Of a stretch of DNA of 64,000 nt, positions 38,276 through 46,808 are shown in pieces. Under the pieces are notes generated by a model. The model ran no database searches and had not been told where the DNA came from. It worked only from the letters and a program-made list of their open reading frames with translations. This DNA is from an uncultured Saprospiraceae bacterium. GTDB taxonomy: Bacteria > Bacteroidota > Bacteroidia > Chitinophagales > Saprospiraceae. Position numbers and translations under genes: made by a program. Location: contig CALDGQ010000057.1 of NCBI GenBank assembly GCA_937941765.1, positions 1 through 64,000 of the forward strand, given 5' to 3'. Numbering within the stretch: the first letter of the stretch is position 1; every line of letters starts with the position of its first letter.

Positions 38276-39445
38276 ATGAAACGGATGAAAAAAAGAAAGA
38301 TCAACATGGGAATGGTTGGTGGTGGACGGGGTGCTTTTATAGGCAGTGTTCACAGAATGGCAGCGGCACTAGATGGAGAAATAAATTTGGTCTGTGGTGC
38401 ATTCAGTTCCAATCCCAAGAAATCCAAGTTATCAGGAAAAGATTTATTAATTCCTGCCAATCGTGTTTACAATTCTTATCAAGAAATGATATTGGCTGAA
38501 AAGCAATTACCAGAAGGAGAACGCATGGATTTTGTCTCTATTGTAACACCTAATCATGTACATTTCGGACCAGCAAAAATGGCTTTAGAAAATGGCTTTC
38601 ATGTTGTTTGTGATAAACCACTTTGTTTCAATATGAAAGAAGCTAAAGTTCTTCAAAAATTGGTCAAGAAAACAGGATTGTTATTCGCATTAACCCACAA
38701 CTATACAGGTTACCCGATGGTCAAGCAGGCCAAAATGATGATTAAAAATAAAGCAATCGGAAAGATACGTAAGGTTGTTGTTGAATATCCGCAAGGTTGG
38801 TTGTCTACTCGTTTGGAGTCAAGTAATCAAAAACAAGCAGCATGGCGGACAGATCCGAAAAAATCAGGAATAGCCGGTGCCATGGGAGATATTGGAACCC
38901 ATGCTGAAAATCTAGCTGAATACATTACTGGTCTGAAAATCAAACGGTTATGTGCGGATTTGAACACCTTTGTTAAAGGCCGAAAATTAGATGATGATGG
39001 AAATGTATTGTTGCAGTTTGACAATGGTGCGAAGGGGATTTTGTTCGCGACACAAATTGCTGCTGGCGAAGAAAATAATTTGAGAATAAGAATTTATGGC
39101 GAAAAAGGTGGTTTAGATTGGTCGCAGCAAACACCGAATAGCCTTATTGTCCGTCACCTAGATAAACCGATGGAAATCATGAGAGCAGGTGTAGGAAAAC
39201 AATATGCAGAAACACAAAATGCAATGCGAATCCCAGCTGGTCATCCAGAAGGATATTTGGAAGCATTTGCCAATATTTATAAAAATTTCGCGAGAAGCCT
39301 AACAGCACATTTGCAAGGTAAAAAACCAAAAGCAGTTGATCTCGATTTTCCGACTGTTGCAGATGGCGTTAGAGGGATGCAGTTTATTGAAAAGGTAGTT
39401 GCTTCTTCTAAGTCGAATAGTAAATGGATGACGGTGGACGGTTGA
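38276..39445 (+). CDS. Gfo/Idh/MocA-family oxidoreductase
   Basis: 389 residues. The Rossmann nucleotide-binding motif MVGGGRGAFIG is at the N-terminus, followed by SIVTPNHVH and the catalytic-type VCDKPLCFN (EKP-like) segment. GDIGTHAENLAEY supplies the usual Asp/His active-site pair. It should oxidise or reduce a sugar or cyclitol with NAD(P). The last codons (MTVDG and stop) are read from the left arm of the palindromic element that begins at 39428, so the C-terminus has been changed by element insertion. A sugar isomerase-like gene follows, suggesting a joint pathway. Confidence 0.88.
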   Translation: MKRMKKRKINMGMVGGGRGAFIGSVHRMAAALDGEINLVCGAFSSNPKKSKLSGKDLLIPANRVYNSYQEMILAEKQLPEGERMDFVSIVTPNHVHFGPAKMALENGFHVVCDKPLCFNMKEAKVLQKLVKKTGLLFALTHNYTGYPMVKQAKMMIKNKAIGKIRKVVVEYPQGWLSTRLESSNQKQAAWRTDPKKSGIAGAMGDIGTHAENLAEYITGLKIKRLCADLNTFVKGRKLDDDGNVLLQFDNGAKGILFATQIAAGEENNLRIRIYGEKGGLDWSQQTPNSLIVRHLDKPMEIMRAGVGKQYAETQNAMRIPAGHPEGYLEAFANIYKNFARSLTAHLQGKKPKAVDLDFPTVADGVRGMQFIEKVVASSKSNSKWMTVDG

Positions 39446-39762
39446 CGGTGAACGGGAGGACGCGAGGAGTATACGTCAGACTGTGCGAAAACGAAATTGA
39501 ACCGCAAAATATCGAACAAGCCTGCCTGACTGCCGTCAAAGCAGACAGGGAACCGCAGAATGTAGAAGTTGAGTACGCGAGTATACACGTATATTAACGA
39601 ATTTCATGTTTAATTGTCCACGTACTCTACTTCGACATTCGATATTCTGCGGTTGGATATTCTGCGGTTCAGTTTCCGAAAACATATTCGCACAGTCTGA
39701 CGTATGTACACGTACTCCTCACGCGCTCCCGTTAACCGTCCACCGTCAACCGTTCACCGTTT
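39428..39762. repeat. Long imperfect palindromic intergenic element (copy 2)
   Basis: Outer arms acggtggacggttgacggtg and its near-complement near 39730-39760 pair. Further in, cgtcagactgtgcgaaaac pairs with ttcgcacagtctgacg, gaaccgcagaatg with attctgcggttc, and gagtacgcgagtatacacg with cgtactc. The core gactgtgcgaaaa is shared with the element at 26484-26700. The element fills nearly the whole 334-bp gap between two genes and supplies the stop codon of the first. Confidence 0.85.
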
Positions 39763-39779
39763 TTTTAAAATAAAAAAAT

Positions 39780-40832
39780 ATGAAAACAATAAAAGGACCA
39801 GCAATATTTCTAGCACAATTTGTAGGTGATAAAGCGCCATTTAATTCCTTGAAAAACATATGCAAATGGGCCGCTGATCTAGGATATAAAGGTATCCAAA
39901 TACCAACATGGGAAAGTAAATTAATCGACCTAAAAAAAGCAGCAACAAGTAAGTCTTATTGTAAAGATTTGAAAGGATTAGTCAACAGTTATGGACTTGA
40001 AATTTCTGAACTTTCAACGCACTTACAAGGTCAGTTAGTAGCTGTAAATCCGGCTTATGATGTGATGTTTGATGCTTTTGCCCCGAAAGAAGTAAAAGGA
40101 AAGCCAAAAGCAAGAACTAAGTGGGCGGTCCAACAATTGATGTACGCAGCAAAGGCGAGCAAAAACTTAGGGTTGAATGTGCACGTAACTTTCTCAGGTG
40201 CTTTGATTTGGCATACTTTCTATCCATGGCCACAACGACCACAAGGATTGGTAGAAGATGCTTTTGCTGAGTTAGCGAAAAGATGGCTGCCGATATTAAA
40301 TGCTTTTGATAAAGCTGGAGTAGATCTCTGTTATGAAATTCATCCTGGAGAAGACTTACATGATGGAGTTACATTTGAAAGATTTTTGGAAAAAACGAAG
40401 CATCACAAACGTTGTCATATGCTATATGATCCAAGTCATTTCGTTTTACAACAATTAGATTACTTAGCACATATTGATATTTATCATCAACATATTAAGA
40501 TGTTTCATGTCAAGGATGCGGAGTTTAATCCAACCGGGAGGTCGGGTGTTTATGGTGGTTATCAAGATTGGGTTGATCGACCAGGACGTTTCCGATCATT
40601 AGGGGATGGACAGGTAGATTTTAAAGCGATTTTTAGCAAATTGGCTCAATATGGTTATGATGGTTGGGCTGTGTTGGAATGGGAGTGTTGTATCAAAGAT
40701 GGCGAGCAAGGTGCGAAAGAAGGTGCCATTTTTATTCAAGATCATATCATTAAAGTGACCGAAAAAGCTTTTGATGATTTTGCTGGCGGGAAGTCGGATA
40801 AGAAATTGAATAAACGGATAATGGGGTTGTGA
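39780..40832 (+). CDS. Sugar phosphate isomerase/epimerase (xylose-isomerase-like TIM barrel)
   Basis: 350 residues. Metal-site elements of the family can be seen in order: LCYEIHPGED (Glu), MLYDPSHF (Asp and His), MFHVKDAEF (His, Asp) and AVLEWEC (Glu). It has no signal peptide, so it acts in the cytoplasm. Pairing with a Gfo/Idh/MocA oxidoreductase is common in cyclitol and unusual-sugar pathways; the exact substrate cannot be read. It may belong to sugar-nucleotide precursor supply or to catabolism. Confidence 0.88.
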   Translation: MKTIKGPAIFLAQFVGDKAPFNSLKNICKWAADLGYKGIQIPTWESKLIDLKKAATSKSYCKDLKGLVNSYGLEISELSTHLQGQLVAVNPAYDVMFDAFAPKEVKGKPKARTKWAVQQLMYAAKASKNLGLNVHVTFSGALIWHTFYPWPQRPQGLVEDAFAELAKRWLPILNAFDKAGVDLCYEIHPGEDLHDGVTFERFLEKTKHHKRCHMLYDPSHFVLQQLDYLAHIDIYHQHIKMFHVKDAEFNPTGRSGVYGGYQDWVDRPGRFRSLGDGQVDFKAIFSKLAQYGYDGWAVLEWECCIKDGEQGAKEGAIFIQDHIIKVTEKAFDDFAGGKSDKKLNKRIMGL

Positions 40833-40933
40833 TTTAACACCTAGATTTTTTTTACCACAGATCTTTGTGTTAAAATATGTCTTTTGTGAGTTGTCGCTTT
40901 ATGAACATGTGTTTAAAAAACGTGCTCTGTTTG

Positions 40934-41530
40934 TTAAAAATTCCAAGCAAGCATAACACCAAGATTATCCTCATCCCATTTTAATTGCAAAGAGCTAGAA
41001 TTTAGACCATTGTCAAAACCATTTCCCAACAAAATAGCATGTAATAAATCATTCTCACTACTAGGACCGAAATAACCATTGCCAATAACCATTAAGAGAT
41101 ACGTTGCAATAGAAATTCTAACATTTTTTCGACCAAAAAATGAATCGGAAATTCCATATCCTTTAGATATATTATCAATTGCAAATCCAAGATAAACTAT
41201 CCCAGCGACACCCGTTCCTATCGAGGTAAAATCGTCCATTGCTTTTTTGAAACGATACCTTTTAAATGATTTCATTGATGGAGAATTCTCTAAAATATAT
41301 GGCTTTAAATTTTTCCCATAAAACCCAATCTTACGATAAACATCATTTGTTCCTTTCTCTCTGAAATACATTTTGCCTGGCATTTTCTTAAACATACTAG
41401 CTGTGCGATATTCAATATAATTCGGATTGAACATTCTTTTTTTTGCCAATTGTAGCGGAATATTTTTTTGCCCAAAGATCGGAGTGCTGTAAAAAATAAT
41501 AACGAATAAAAATAGCAAAGCTCTAATCAT
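40934..41530 (-). CDS. Secreted or membrane protein of unknown function
   Basis: 198 residues with a signal peptide (MIRALLFLFVIIFYSTPIFGQ). The mature part begins with a basic region (KKRMFNPNYIEYR, YFREKGTNDVYRKIGFYGKN), followed by two hydrophobic stretches (GTGVAGIVYLGFAI, ISIATYLLMVIGNGYFG). I recognise no family. It is encoded opposite to its neighbours, and its ATG is about 100 bp from the divergent Asp-box lipoprotein gene. Confidence 0.7.
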   Translation of the reverse strand: MIRALLFLFVIIFYSTPIFGQKNIPLQLAKKRMFNPNYIEYRTASMFKKMPGKMYFREKGTNDVYRKIGFYGKNLKPYILENSPSMKSFKRYRFKKAMDDFTSIGTGVAGIVYLGFAIDNISKGYGISDSFFGRKNVRISIATYLLMVIGNGYFGPSSENDLLHAILLGNGFDNGLNSSSLQLKWDEDNLGVMLAWNF

Positions 41531-41628
41531 AATTGATGTTAATAGAAGTTTGAGAAAGATTGATAAAATCTACAAGTGAAAGATTTAAAAGTGCTATTAT
41601 TGATATTCAATTTAAAATTAATATAAAA

Positions 41629-42960
41629 ATGATCGGTAAGTTTAAAATAATGGCCATTATTGGTTGTTCCATAATATTGATGCAATGTACACCCAGTCTT
41701 AATAAACTAAAAAAGTTGGAGTCGGAAACGATACATCAAAATGTGATGATCGGAAAGGGAGAACCTGGGATGCGTTTAGGGCCATGCGAACCAAGTATCT
41801 TTATCAATCCATCAAATACCAAACATGTAGTTGCAGGTTCGGTTTTAAATAATTTCTATCATTCTCATGATGGAGGGCTTACTTGGGAATCTGGAATTTT
41901 AGAATCATCAATGGGTGTTTTTGGAGACCCCGTAATTTATGCAGATCAAAAAGGAAACTTTTATTTTTTGCATCTTTCTGATCCTTCTGGAAAAGGTTGG
42001 TCAGATCCTTCTTTGTTGGATAGAATTGTTATTCAAAAATCTACAGACAATGGGCGTACTTGGAATGATGGTGCTGGTATAGGAAAAAACGATCCAAAAG
42101 ATCAAGATAAAGAATGGATTTGCAGTGATCCAAAATCTGGAAATTTATATGTTACTTGGACGGAATTTGACAAATATGGAAGTAAAGATTCTTTGGATCG
42201 ATCCAGAATATTATTTTCAAAATCTACTAATTACGGAGAAACTTGGACGGATGGAATGCCGATCAATCAGTTTGAAGGAGATTGTATAGATGATGACATG
42301 ACCACGGAAGGAGCGGTGCCTGCAGTTGGACCAAATGGAGAAGTTTATGTAGCCTGGGGCTATGATAGAAAGATATATTTTGATCGCTCAAAAGATGCAG
42401 GAAACACATGGTTAGAAAATGACATTATGGTTGTTGAGCATGGTGGAGGATGGGCATTTGATATTCCTGGTATTGGAAGAGCTAATGGGATGCCAGTGAC
42501 GGGAGTAGATTGCAGTGGAGGTAGTCACAATGGAAGAATTTATATTAATTATAGTGATCAAAAAAATGGCGTAAACGATACGGACATTTGGTTGATTTAT
42601 TCTGACGATGACGGAAGTACTTGGTCTGAACCAGTTCGTGTTAATGACGATGCACCCGGTAAACATCAGTTTTTTAATTGGATGTCTGTGGATCAAAAAA
42701 CAGGAAGTATTTATGTTGTTTTCTACGATCGTCGAGATCATGATGATACAAATACAGATGTTTATTTGGCTTGGTCAGATGATGGCGGTGACACCTTCAT
42801 AAATAAAAAAATCAGTATCACACCTTTCGTTCCAGGTGCTGGAATCTTTTTCGGGGACTATAATAATATCTCTGCACATGATGGAATTATCAGACCGATT
42901 TGGACACGAGCTGACGGAACAGACTTGTCAATTTGGACGGCTATTATCAATAGAAAATAA
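41629..42960 (+). CDS. Asp-box (BNR, sialidase-like) propeller lipoprotein
   Basis: 443 residues from the ATG at 41629. An earlier TTG at 41560 would add 23 residues without a signal and is less likely. The short signal ends in ILMQC, a lipobox. At least five Asp-box motifs are seen: SHDGGLTW, STDNGRTW, STNYGETW, SKDAGNTW and SDDDGSTW, plus SDDGGDTF. These mark a six-bladed propeller of the sialidase type. The Arg triad needed for true sialidases is not obvious, so the substrate is open. It is probably displayed on the outer membrane. Confidence 0.82.
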   Translation: MIGKFKIMAIIGCSIILMQCTPSLNKLKKLESETIHQNVMIGKGEPGMRLGPCEPSIFINPSNTKHVVAGSVLNNFYHSHDGGLTWESGILESSMGVFGDPVIYADQKGNFYFLHLSDPSGKGWSDPSLLDRIVIQKSTDNGRTWNDGAGIGKNDPKDQDKEWICSDPKSGNLYVTWTEFDKYGSKDSLDRSRILFSKSTNYGETWTDGMPINQFEGDCIDDDMTTEGAVPAVGPNGEVYVAWGYDRKIYFDRSKDAGNTWLENDIMVVEHGGGWAFDIPGIGRANGMPVTGVDCSGGSHNGRIYINYSDQKNGVNDTDIWLIYSDDDGSTWSEPVRVNDDAPGKHQFFNWMSVDQKTGSIYVVFYDRRDHDDTNTDVYLAWSDDGGDTFINKKISITPFVPGAGIFFGDYNNISAHDGIIRPIWTRADGTDLSIWTAIINRK

Positions 42961-43039
42961 TTAAGGATAATTATTATATATAGTGTTTTAAAATGCTTAG
43001 ATTAGTGATGATAATATAGTACAAATAAACCCTTATAAA

Positions 43040-43639
43040 ATGACTCGGTATTCAGATCAAGAATTATTGGAGTTTAAAAAATTAATCGAAGATAAACTCC
43101 GTGCTGCAGAAAAAGAAGTTGAAATCATCAACGGACAATTACAAGAATTTAAAAGCAGTGAATCAAGTAATCAAGGTGGTGACATTTCTGAAGAAAATTC
43201 TTTAGCCGCGGAACAAGAAATGCTCGTCAAAATGGCCACCCGACAAACTCAATTTATCAAAAACCTGAGCAATGCATTGATTCGAATCGAAAACAAAACT
43301 TATGGAATCTGTTCAATTACAGGAGAATTGATAGATAAAAAAAGACTAATGTTGGTTCCTCATGCAACCAAATCAATCGTCGGAAAACAAAGCTCTGCCG
43401 CAATGTCAAATGCTTCTAAAGGTCAAGCTAGAATCATAAAATCTACTTTAACAAAAAAAATTAAAACAAAACCAATTTTAAAGGCAACCAAATCGAGCAA
43501 AATTACGTCTAATACATATAAGGAGTTAGATGAACTCGATGATAGCAAGATTGATGAAGTAGATGAAATGTTAGATGGAATTGAAGAGCTTGATTTGAAT
43601 CGTGCTGACCTGAAAAGTGAATTCGAAGAAGAGGAATAA
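43040..43639 (+). CDS. TraR/DksA-family protein with long acidic tail
   Basis: 199 residues. Residues ~1-115 match the short Bacteroidota DksA-like proteins: a coiled coil starting MTRYSDQELLEFKKLI, an acidic GGDISEENSLA region at the tip, and YGICSITGELIDKKRLMLVPHAT. Only one Cys remains where the full family has a four-Cys zinc site. The C-terminal ~80 residues are an extension, first Lys/Ser/Thr-rich then very acidic (DELDDSKIDEVDEMLDG...EFEEEE). It may bind RNA polymerase through the secondary channel. The extension is unusual and may be a DNA-mimic or chaperone-like tail; this is speculation. Confidence 0.82.
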   Translation: MTRYSDQELLEFKKLIEDKLRAAEKEVEIINGQLQEFKSSESSNQGGDISEENSLAAEQEMLVKMATRQTQFIKNLSNALIRIENKTYGICSITGELIDKKRLMLVPHATKSIVGKQSSAAMSNASKGQARIIKSTLTKKIKTKPILKATKSSKITSNTYKELDELDDSKIDEVDEMLDGIEELDLNRADLKSEFEEEE

Positions 43640-43696
43640 AAAGAAGGAACCCAACATATCACATCTTTCTTAAAAAAACTCGGAAATTTTATTCAC

Positions 43697-43805
43697 ACAT
43701 ATACGATTTTATTCGTTATATATGTGACTTTCAACTATTTTATAGGTCTTAAACCTATAAGATACTTACTATACAACAAATTATTAACATTTTAAACCCG
43801 TTCCC
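43697..43805. promoter_or_regulatory. Palindromes between the DksA-like gene and a small ORF
   Basis: Two inverted repeats: an imperfect one (cacatatacga ... tcgttatatatgtg) at about 43698-43731, and a perfect one (ttataggt-cttaa-acctataa) at 43740-43760. The first may end the DksA-like gene. The second, about 45 bp before the small ORF start, may be an operator. Confidence 0.4.
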
Positions 43806-43952
43806 ATGCGTATTTTTCGATATCTCATCGGATTATTTCGTCCAAAGAACAGTTCTCGTTCCAAAAACTTTCGTCATTATTTAGATGGTGAAAGAAGCAA
43901 TGATGCTACTGCAGAATACCACAACCCGTGGTTAGGTATTAAGCGTAATTAG
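43806..43952 (+). CDS. 48-residue basic small protein
   Basis: ATG at 43806, TAG at 43950-43952. The sequence starts MRIFRYLIGLFRPKNSSRSK, is rich in Arg and aromatic residues, and ends NPWLGIKRN. It has no clear membrane helix, though its N-terminus is amphipathic. It is followed 25 bp later by a strong terminator and preceded by a palindrome, so it looks like a separate transcription unit. I recognise no family. Confidence 0.6.
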   Translation: MRIFRYLIGLFRPKNSSRSKNFRHYLDGERSNDATAEYHNPWLGIKRN

Positions 43953-43977
43953 AATTTGAGATGCTTTGCATGAAATC

Positions 43978-44016
43978 AAAAATGCCGATCAGCTAAAAAA
44001 GCTGGTCGGCATTTTT
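43978..44016 (+). terminator. Terminator after the 48-residue ORF
   Basis: 17-bp stem aaaaatgccgatcagct / agctggtcggcattttt with one G-U pair, a 5-A loop and a T-run: a classic intrinsic terminator. Confidence 0.92.
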
Positions 44017-44148
44017 TAATTTAATTTTGAATGATCTCATGAAAATCTACGGAATTCTTACCTAATTCTTGCAATCCTATCAATTCGCAATTGTATCTTG
44101 CGCTTATTATATACAATTCAATTTATCACAACCATAAAAATAAAAACG

Positions 44149-44415
44149 ATGAATAGTTTAAAATCAATTCTTGCGATATTCATGATATTTGCTGCTTGTA
44201 GTATTTTCGTAAGCTGCCAAGGTGAAACCAAAGAACCTGCAAAAGCAAAAATCGAAAAAGCTACTGATAGAAGTGGGAAAGAATATACTTCTAGATATAT
44301 CTGTCCAATGCATTGCAAAGGAAGTGGAGTAGAAGTAAAAGGTCAGAAATGTCCAGCATGTGAAATGGATTTGGTAGAAAATAGAAATCATGCACATTAC
44401 GGGCATAATCACTAA
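44149..44415 (+). CDS. Small heavy-metal-binding-domain lipoprotein
   Basis: 88 residues from the ATG at 44149 (a TTG at 44098 is less likely). The signal ends in the lipobox IFVSC. The mature part has YICPMHCKGSG...GQKCPACEMDLV, the heavy-metal-binding domain pattern usually written CPMHP...CPxCGMxL, found beside copper efflux systems. The C-terminus is His-rich (NHAHYGHNH). It probably binds copper or another soft metal at the outer membrane or in the periplasm. No efflux genes are adjacent. Confidence 0.85.
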   Translation: MNSLKSILAIFMIFAACSIFVSCQGETKEPAKAKIEKATDRSGKEYTSRYICPMHCKGSGVEVKGQKCPACEMDLVENRNHAHYGHNH

Positions 44416-44422
44416 GATAAGT

Positions 44423-44551
44423 GAATAACGAATATCGAACACGGAATTTCGAATTTTGAAGTGAAAATCGTGAATTGATTACAATCTTAAACAATTCGAT
44501 CATTTACTAAACTTCGAAATTCTGTATTCTTTGTTCGATTTCGATATTCAA
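44423..44551. repeat. Imperfect palindromic intergenic element (copy 3)
   Basis: The left arm gaatatcgaacacggaattt continues to gaattttgaagt. The right arm acttcgaaattctgtattc continues to gttcgatttcgatattc. They pair imperfectly around an AT-rich centre. The words tatcgaac and cgatattc also occur in the element at 39428-39762, so the three elements are of one general style. Confidence 0.7.
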
Positions 44552-44642
44552 TAAAAAGGGGGAAGCATCACAAAATTGCAACACCTCCCCACACGCTTAC
44601 TATATCTTATAAGAATTGCTAATGATTCTGTCAAAAATCTAT

Positions 44643-45866
44643 TTATTGTTTAATCAATTTCTCTGTATAGAGTAATTCATCTTCAGACATTAAGTGTAGG
44701 ACGTACATTCCGGTAGGTAGATAAGTTGGTAAATTAACTGTTTGATCATTTTGTAAATAATGTTGCATTACCAATCTCCCTTGACTATCATGTAAATTTA
44801 ATGTTATATTATCTTCGTATTTCATTACTCCTGCAATTTGAACTGTCGCTCCGTCTCTTATTGGATTTGCGTGAATTACTTGTAGTTCACTATTAGTAAT
44901 TTCGAAAGTAGGGGTAGGTTGAGACGTATAATAATGAATCAATCTTTTATTAAAAACCCAAATTCCATTTTCTCTAGTATACTGATCTTCTGTATCGATA
45001 TAAGTTTCTTCAATGTATTCAAATTCATTTTTTGAATTCAATTCATATGCTTGTGTATCTTCATTATATATTTCAAATGTCTGGGAAACTTGAATATCAT
45101 TTGCATATGAATAATTTGCACGCAACCACGGATCACCGGGAATAGGTGTGGTTCCTGCTTTAGAAATGGTAATTGTTTCTGGATTGTTACTAGTTCCCAT
45201 CCAAGTATATTCTACAAAACTGACCATTTGCACAGTATTGGTTAATGAAATTAAGATAGATGGAAAAAATTCTTCGTTTCTTTCGAGATACAAAATTGAT
45301 GAAACATCATTCCATGTTTGATCTAAAGTATCCCATTCTGAATCGATACTTTGTGGACCTAAAAATCCATCATAGGAGTATCTTCTTTTTTGATGGTTGA
45401 CCCAGGTGCTATCAGTTTGAACAAATCTTGTCGTCAATATCTCGGAAAGCGTTCCGTCACTATTATAGTCATGATCTTTATCTTCAAATGGAGTTCCATT
45501 AAACAAGGGACCAATAAGGGTCCGAATACCATCTACTTCTAATTGTGCAGTGAAAGATCTGACATTGGTCGTATAAATATTCCAGCCAGTATTTGTCATG
45601 TTAGAAACAGCTTCAATCCACCACAATTGATTTTCATTATTTACATAGTGCCTTCTTTTGGTACGTTCTAATTGTTCGCCAGTACGTTCAACAATAGAAT
45701 CACGTAATAAAATGTCTCTATTGGCTACAGTTTGCAAATTCGCTTCGTGATCGGAATGTGTAAAAGTATTACTCATGATTTCATCTATCATATTACCATA
45801 ATTGGTTTGACTATATGATAAACTCGCGATTGATAGTACTACTATCTGGATAATTAACTTTTTCAT
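44643..45866 (-). CDS. Secreted protein with T9SS type A sorting domain
   Basis: 407 residues, signal peptide (MKKLIIQIVVLSIASLSYSQ). The body has repeated strand patterns with Trp and Tyr (RRHYVNNENQLWWIEA, RRYSYDGFLGPQSID, RANYSYANDIQVSQTFE), like YD-type or lipoprotein-sorting-like beta sheets; I assign no family. The final ~80 residues (VIHANPIRDGATVQIAG..., DSQGRLVMQ, LPTGMYVLHL...) are a type A sorting domain. It should therefore be exported through T9SS to the cell surface or medium. The upstream region has tandem palindromes at 46021-46053. Confidence 0.82.
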   Translation of the reverse strand: MKKLIIQIVVLSIASLSYSQTNYGNMIDEIMSNTFTHSDHEANLQTVANRDILLRDSIVERTGEQLERTKRRHYVNNENQLWWIEAVSNMTNTGWNIYTTNVRSFTAQLEVDGIRTLIGPLFNGTPFEDKDHDYNSDGTLSEILTTRFVQTDSTWVNHQKRRYSYDGFLGPQSIDSEWDTLDQTWNDVSSILYLERNEEFFPSILISLTNTVQMVSFVEYTWMGTSNNPETITISKAGTTPIPGDPWLRANYSYANDIQVSQTFEIYNEDTQAYELNSKNEFEYIEETYIDTEDQYTRENGIWVFNKRLIHYYTSQPTPTFEITNSELQVIHANPIRDGATVQIAGVMKYEDNITLNLHDSQGRLVMQHYLQNDQTVNLPTYLPTGMYVLHLMSEDELLYTEKLIKQ

Positions 45867-46020
45867 TGCTTTTGATTTTTAGTGAAAAAAATAATTCGGT
45901 TTAGGTATTGTAGTAAGCGCGAAAAAAAAATTTAGTTTTAAATCAATGAAGAAATATTTGTCATGATAATGATGCTAGGTTTTTACATTCTTTGGATAGG
46001 AAAAACCGTTAATTCTTGCG

Positions 46021-46053
46021 AAAACAGTGTTTTGTCATTTAAAACAATGTTTT
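46021..46053. promoter_or_regulatory. Tandem palindromes aaaacaNtgtttt, 20 bp apart
   Basis: aaaacagtgtttt (46021-46033) and aaaacaatgtttt (46041-46053) are each self-complementary except the centre base, and their centres lie exactly 20 bp apart, two helical turns. They are about 155 bp upstream of the T9SS protein gene start at 45866. This is the geometry expected of a pair of dimer-binding operator sites. Confidence 0.5.
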
Positions 46054-46087
46054 GAAAAATGCCCATTTAAACCAACTAAATATGGCT

Positions 46088-46115
46088 ATTCACCACTTTT
46101 TGAGCATCATTCACC
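46088..46115. promoter_or_regulatory. Direct repeats attcacc, 21 bp apart
   Basis: attcaccac at 46088 and attcaccct at 46109 are same-strand words with a 21-bp period, as for tandem-site regulators such as LytTR proteins. Function is not shown by the sequence. Confidence 0.35.
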
Positions 46116-46438
46116 CTGATTTCATATTTTATAGGTAGAAGAAATACTTTTACAAGCAATAAAAAAATCTTGATTTGGAGCTGCAAAATCACAGCGATAT
46201 TTCGCTGAAACATTGTTATTTCTGAAGGTTGTGATCGAGATAGGTAACTATATTGTTTAATTTTTTAGGTTGCATTTAGTTGATAAGCGCTTGATATTCT
46301 GACCTACAATTTTATTGATTTTCTAGGGATCAAAATCTGAAATGTCAGTGATTTATGAATTCGTTCATGGTTGTATAAGGAGAAATTCGTTTCAGGTGAC
46401 TGGAGCATCCAAAGATTTGCAATGCCTCAAAAAAACAC

Positions 46439-46463
46439 AAAAAAAAAGCACTCCGAAGAGTGC
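46439..46463 (-). terminator. Terminator of the 59-residue membrane protein gene
   Basis: On the minus strand GCACTC-TTCG-GAGTGC followed by nine T. The loop is the stable UUCG tetraloop. It lies 111 bp after the stop at 46575. Confidence 0.88.
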
Positions 46464-46574
46464 AATATTGAAATCAGAATGGTGAGGCTAAACTAACTTA
46501 AAAAACAAGTTGGCTTACTAGGCTCACTATTCCAAATCGGAGTACGAAAACAACAAGGTATAAAGTGATTGGTA

Positions 46575-46754
46575 TTAGTTTTCGCTGGTATCTTTTCTTT
46601 TACCAGGCTTGTACATCCCAGCAGAAACGGTTGCGATTCCGATTCCAAGACCAGTTGCAAGACCTAAAACTGGTGAACTAAGTGCATATCCCATAGCAAC
46701 ACCGATTGCAATTCCTACTGCGATTCCAGTATCCAAATTATCTGAATTTTTCAT
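46575..46754 (-). CDS. 59-residue glycine-zipper-like membrane protein
   Basis: ATG at 46754, TAA at 46577-46575, 59 residues. The sequence starts MKNSDNLDTG, then has two hydrophobic Gly/Ala-rich stretches (IAVGIAIGVAMGYALSS and LGLATGLGIGIATVSAG) with GxxxG-type spacing, and a charged tail (KPGKRKDTSEN). This is a likely helical hairpin in the membrane. It has its own consensus promoter (46809-46840) and a terminator (46439-46463), so it is a real monocistronic gene. I recognise no family with certainty. Confidence 0.78.
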   Translation of the reverse strand: MKNSDNLDTGIAVGIAIGVAMGYALSSPVLGLATGLGIGIATVSAGMYKPGKRKDTSEN

Positions 46755-46808
46755 AATTAAGTAGTTGTCAGTTGTTTGATTTTTAGACGCAAAAAATTGA
46801 ATCCGTTA

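Larger units (their letters stand above)
45867..46438. other. Gene-free region with operator-like repeats
   Basis: No ORF of merit. It contains two 13-bp palindromes spaced 20 bp (46021, 46041) and two attcacc words 21 bp apart (46088, 46109). The rest is AT-rich without clear structure. Confidence 0.5.
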
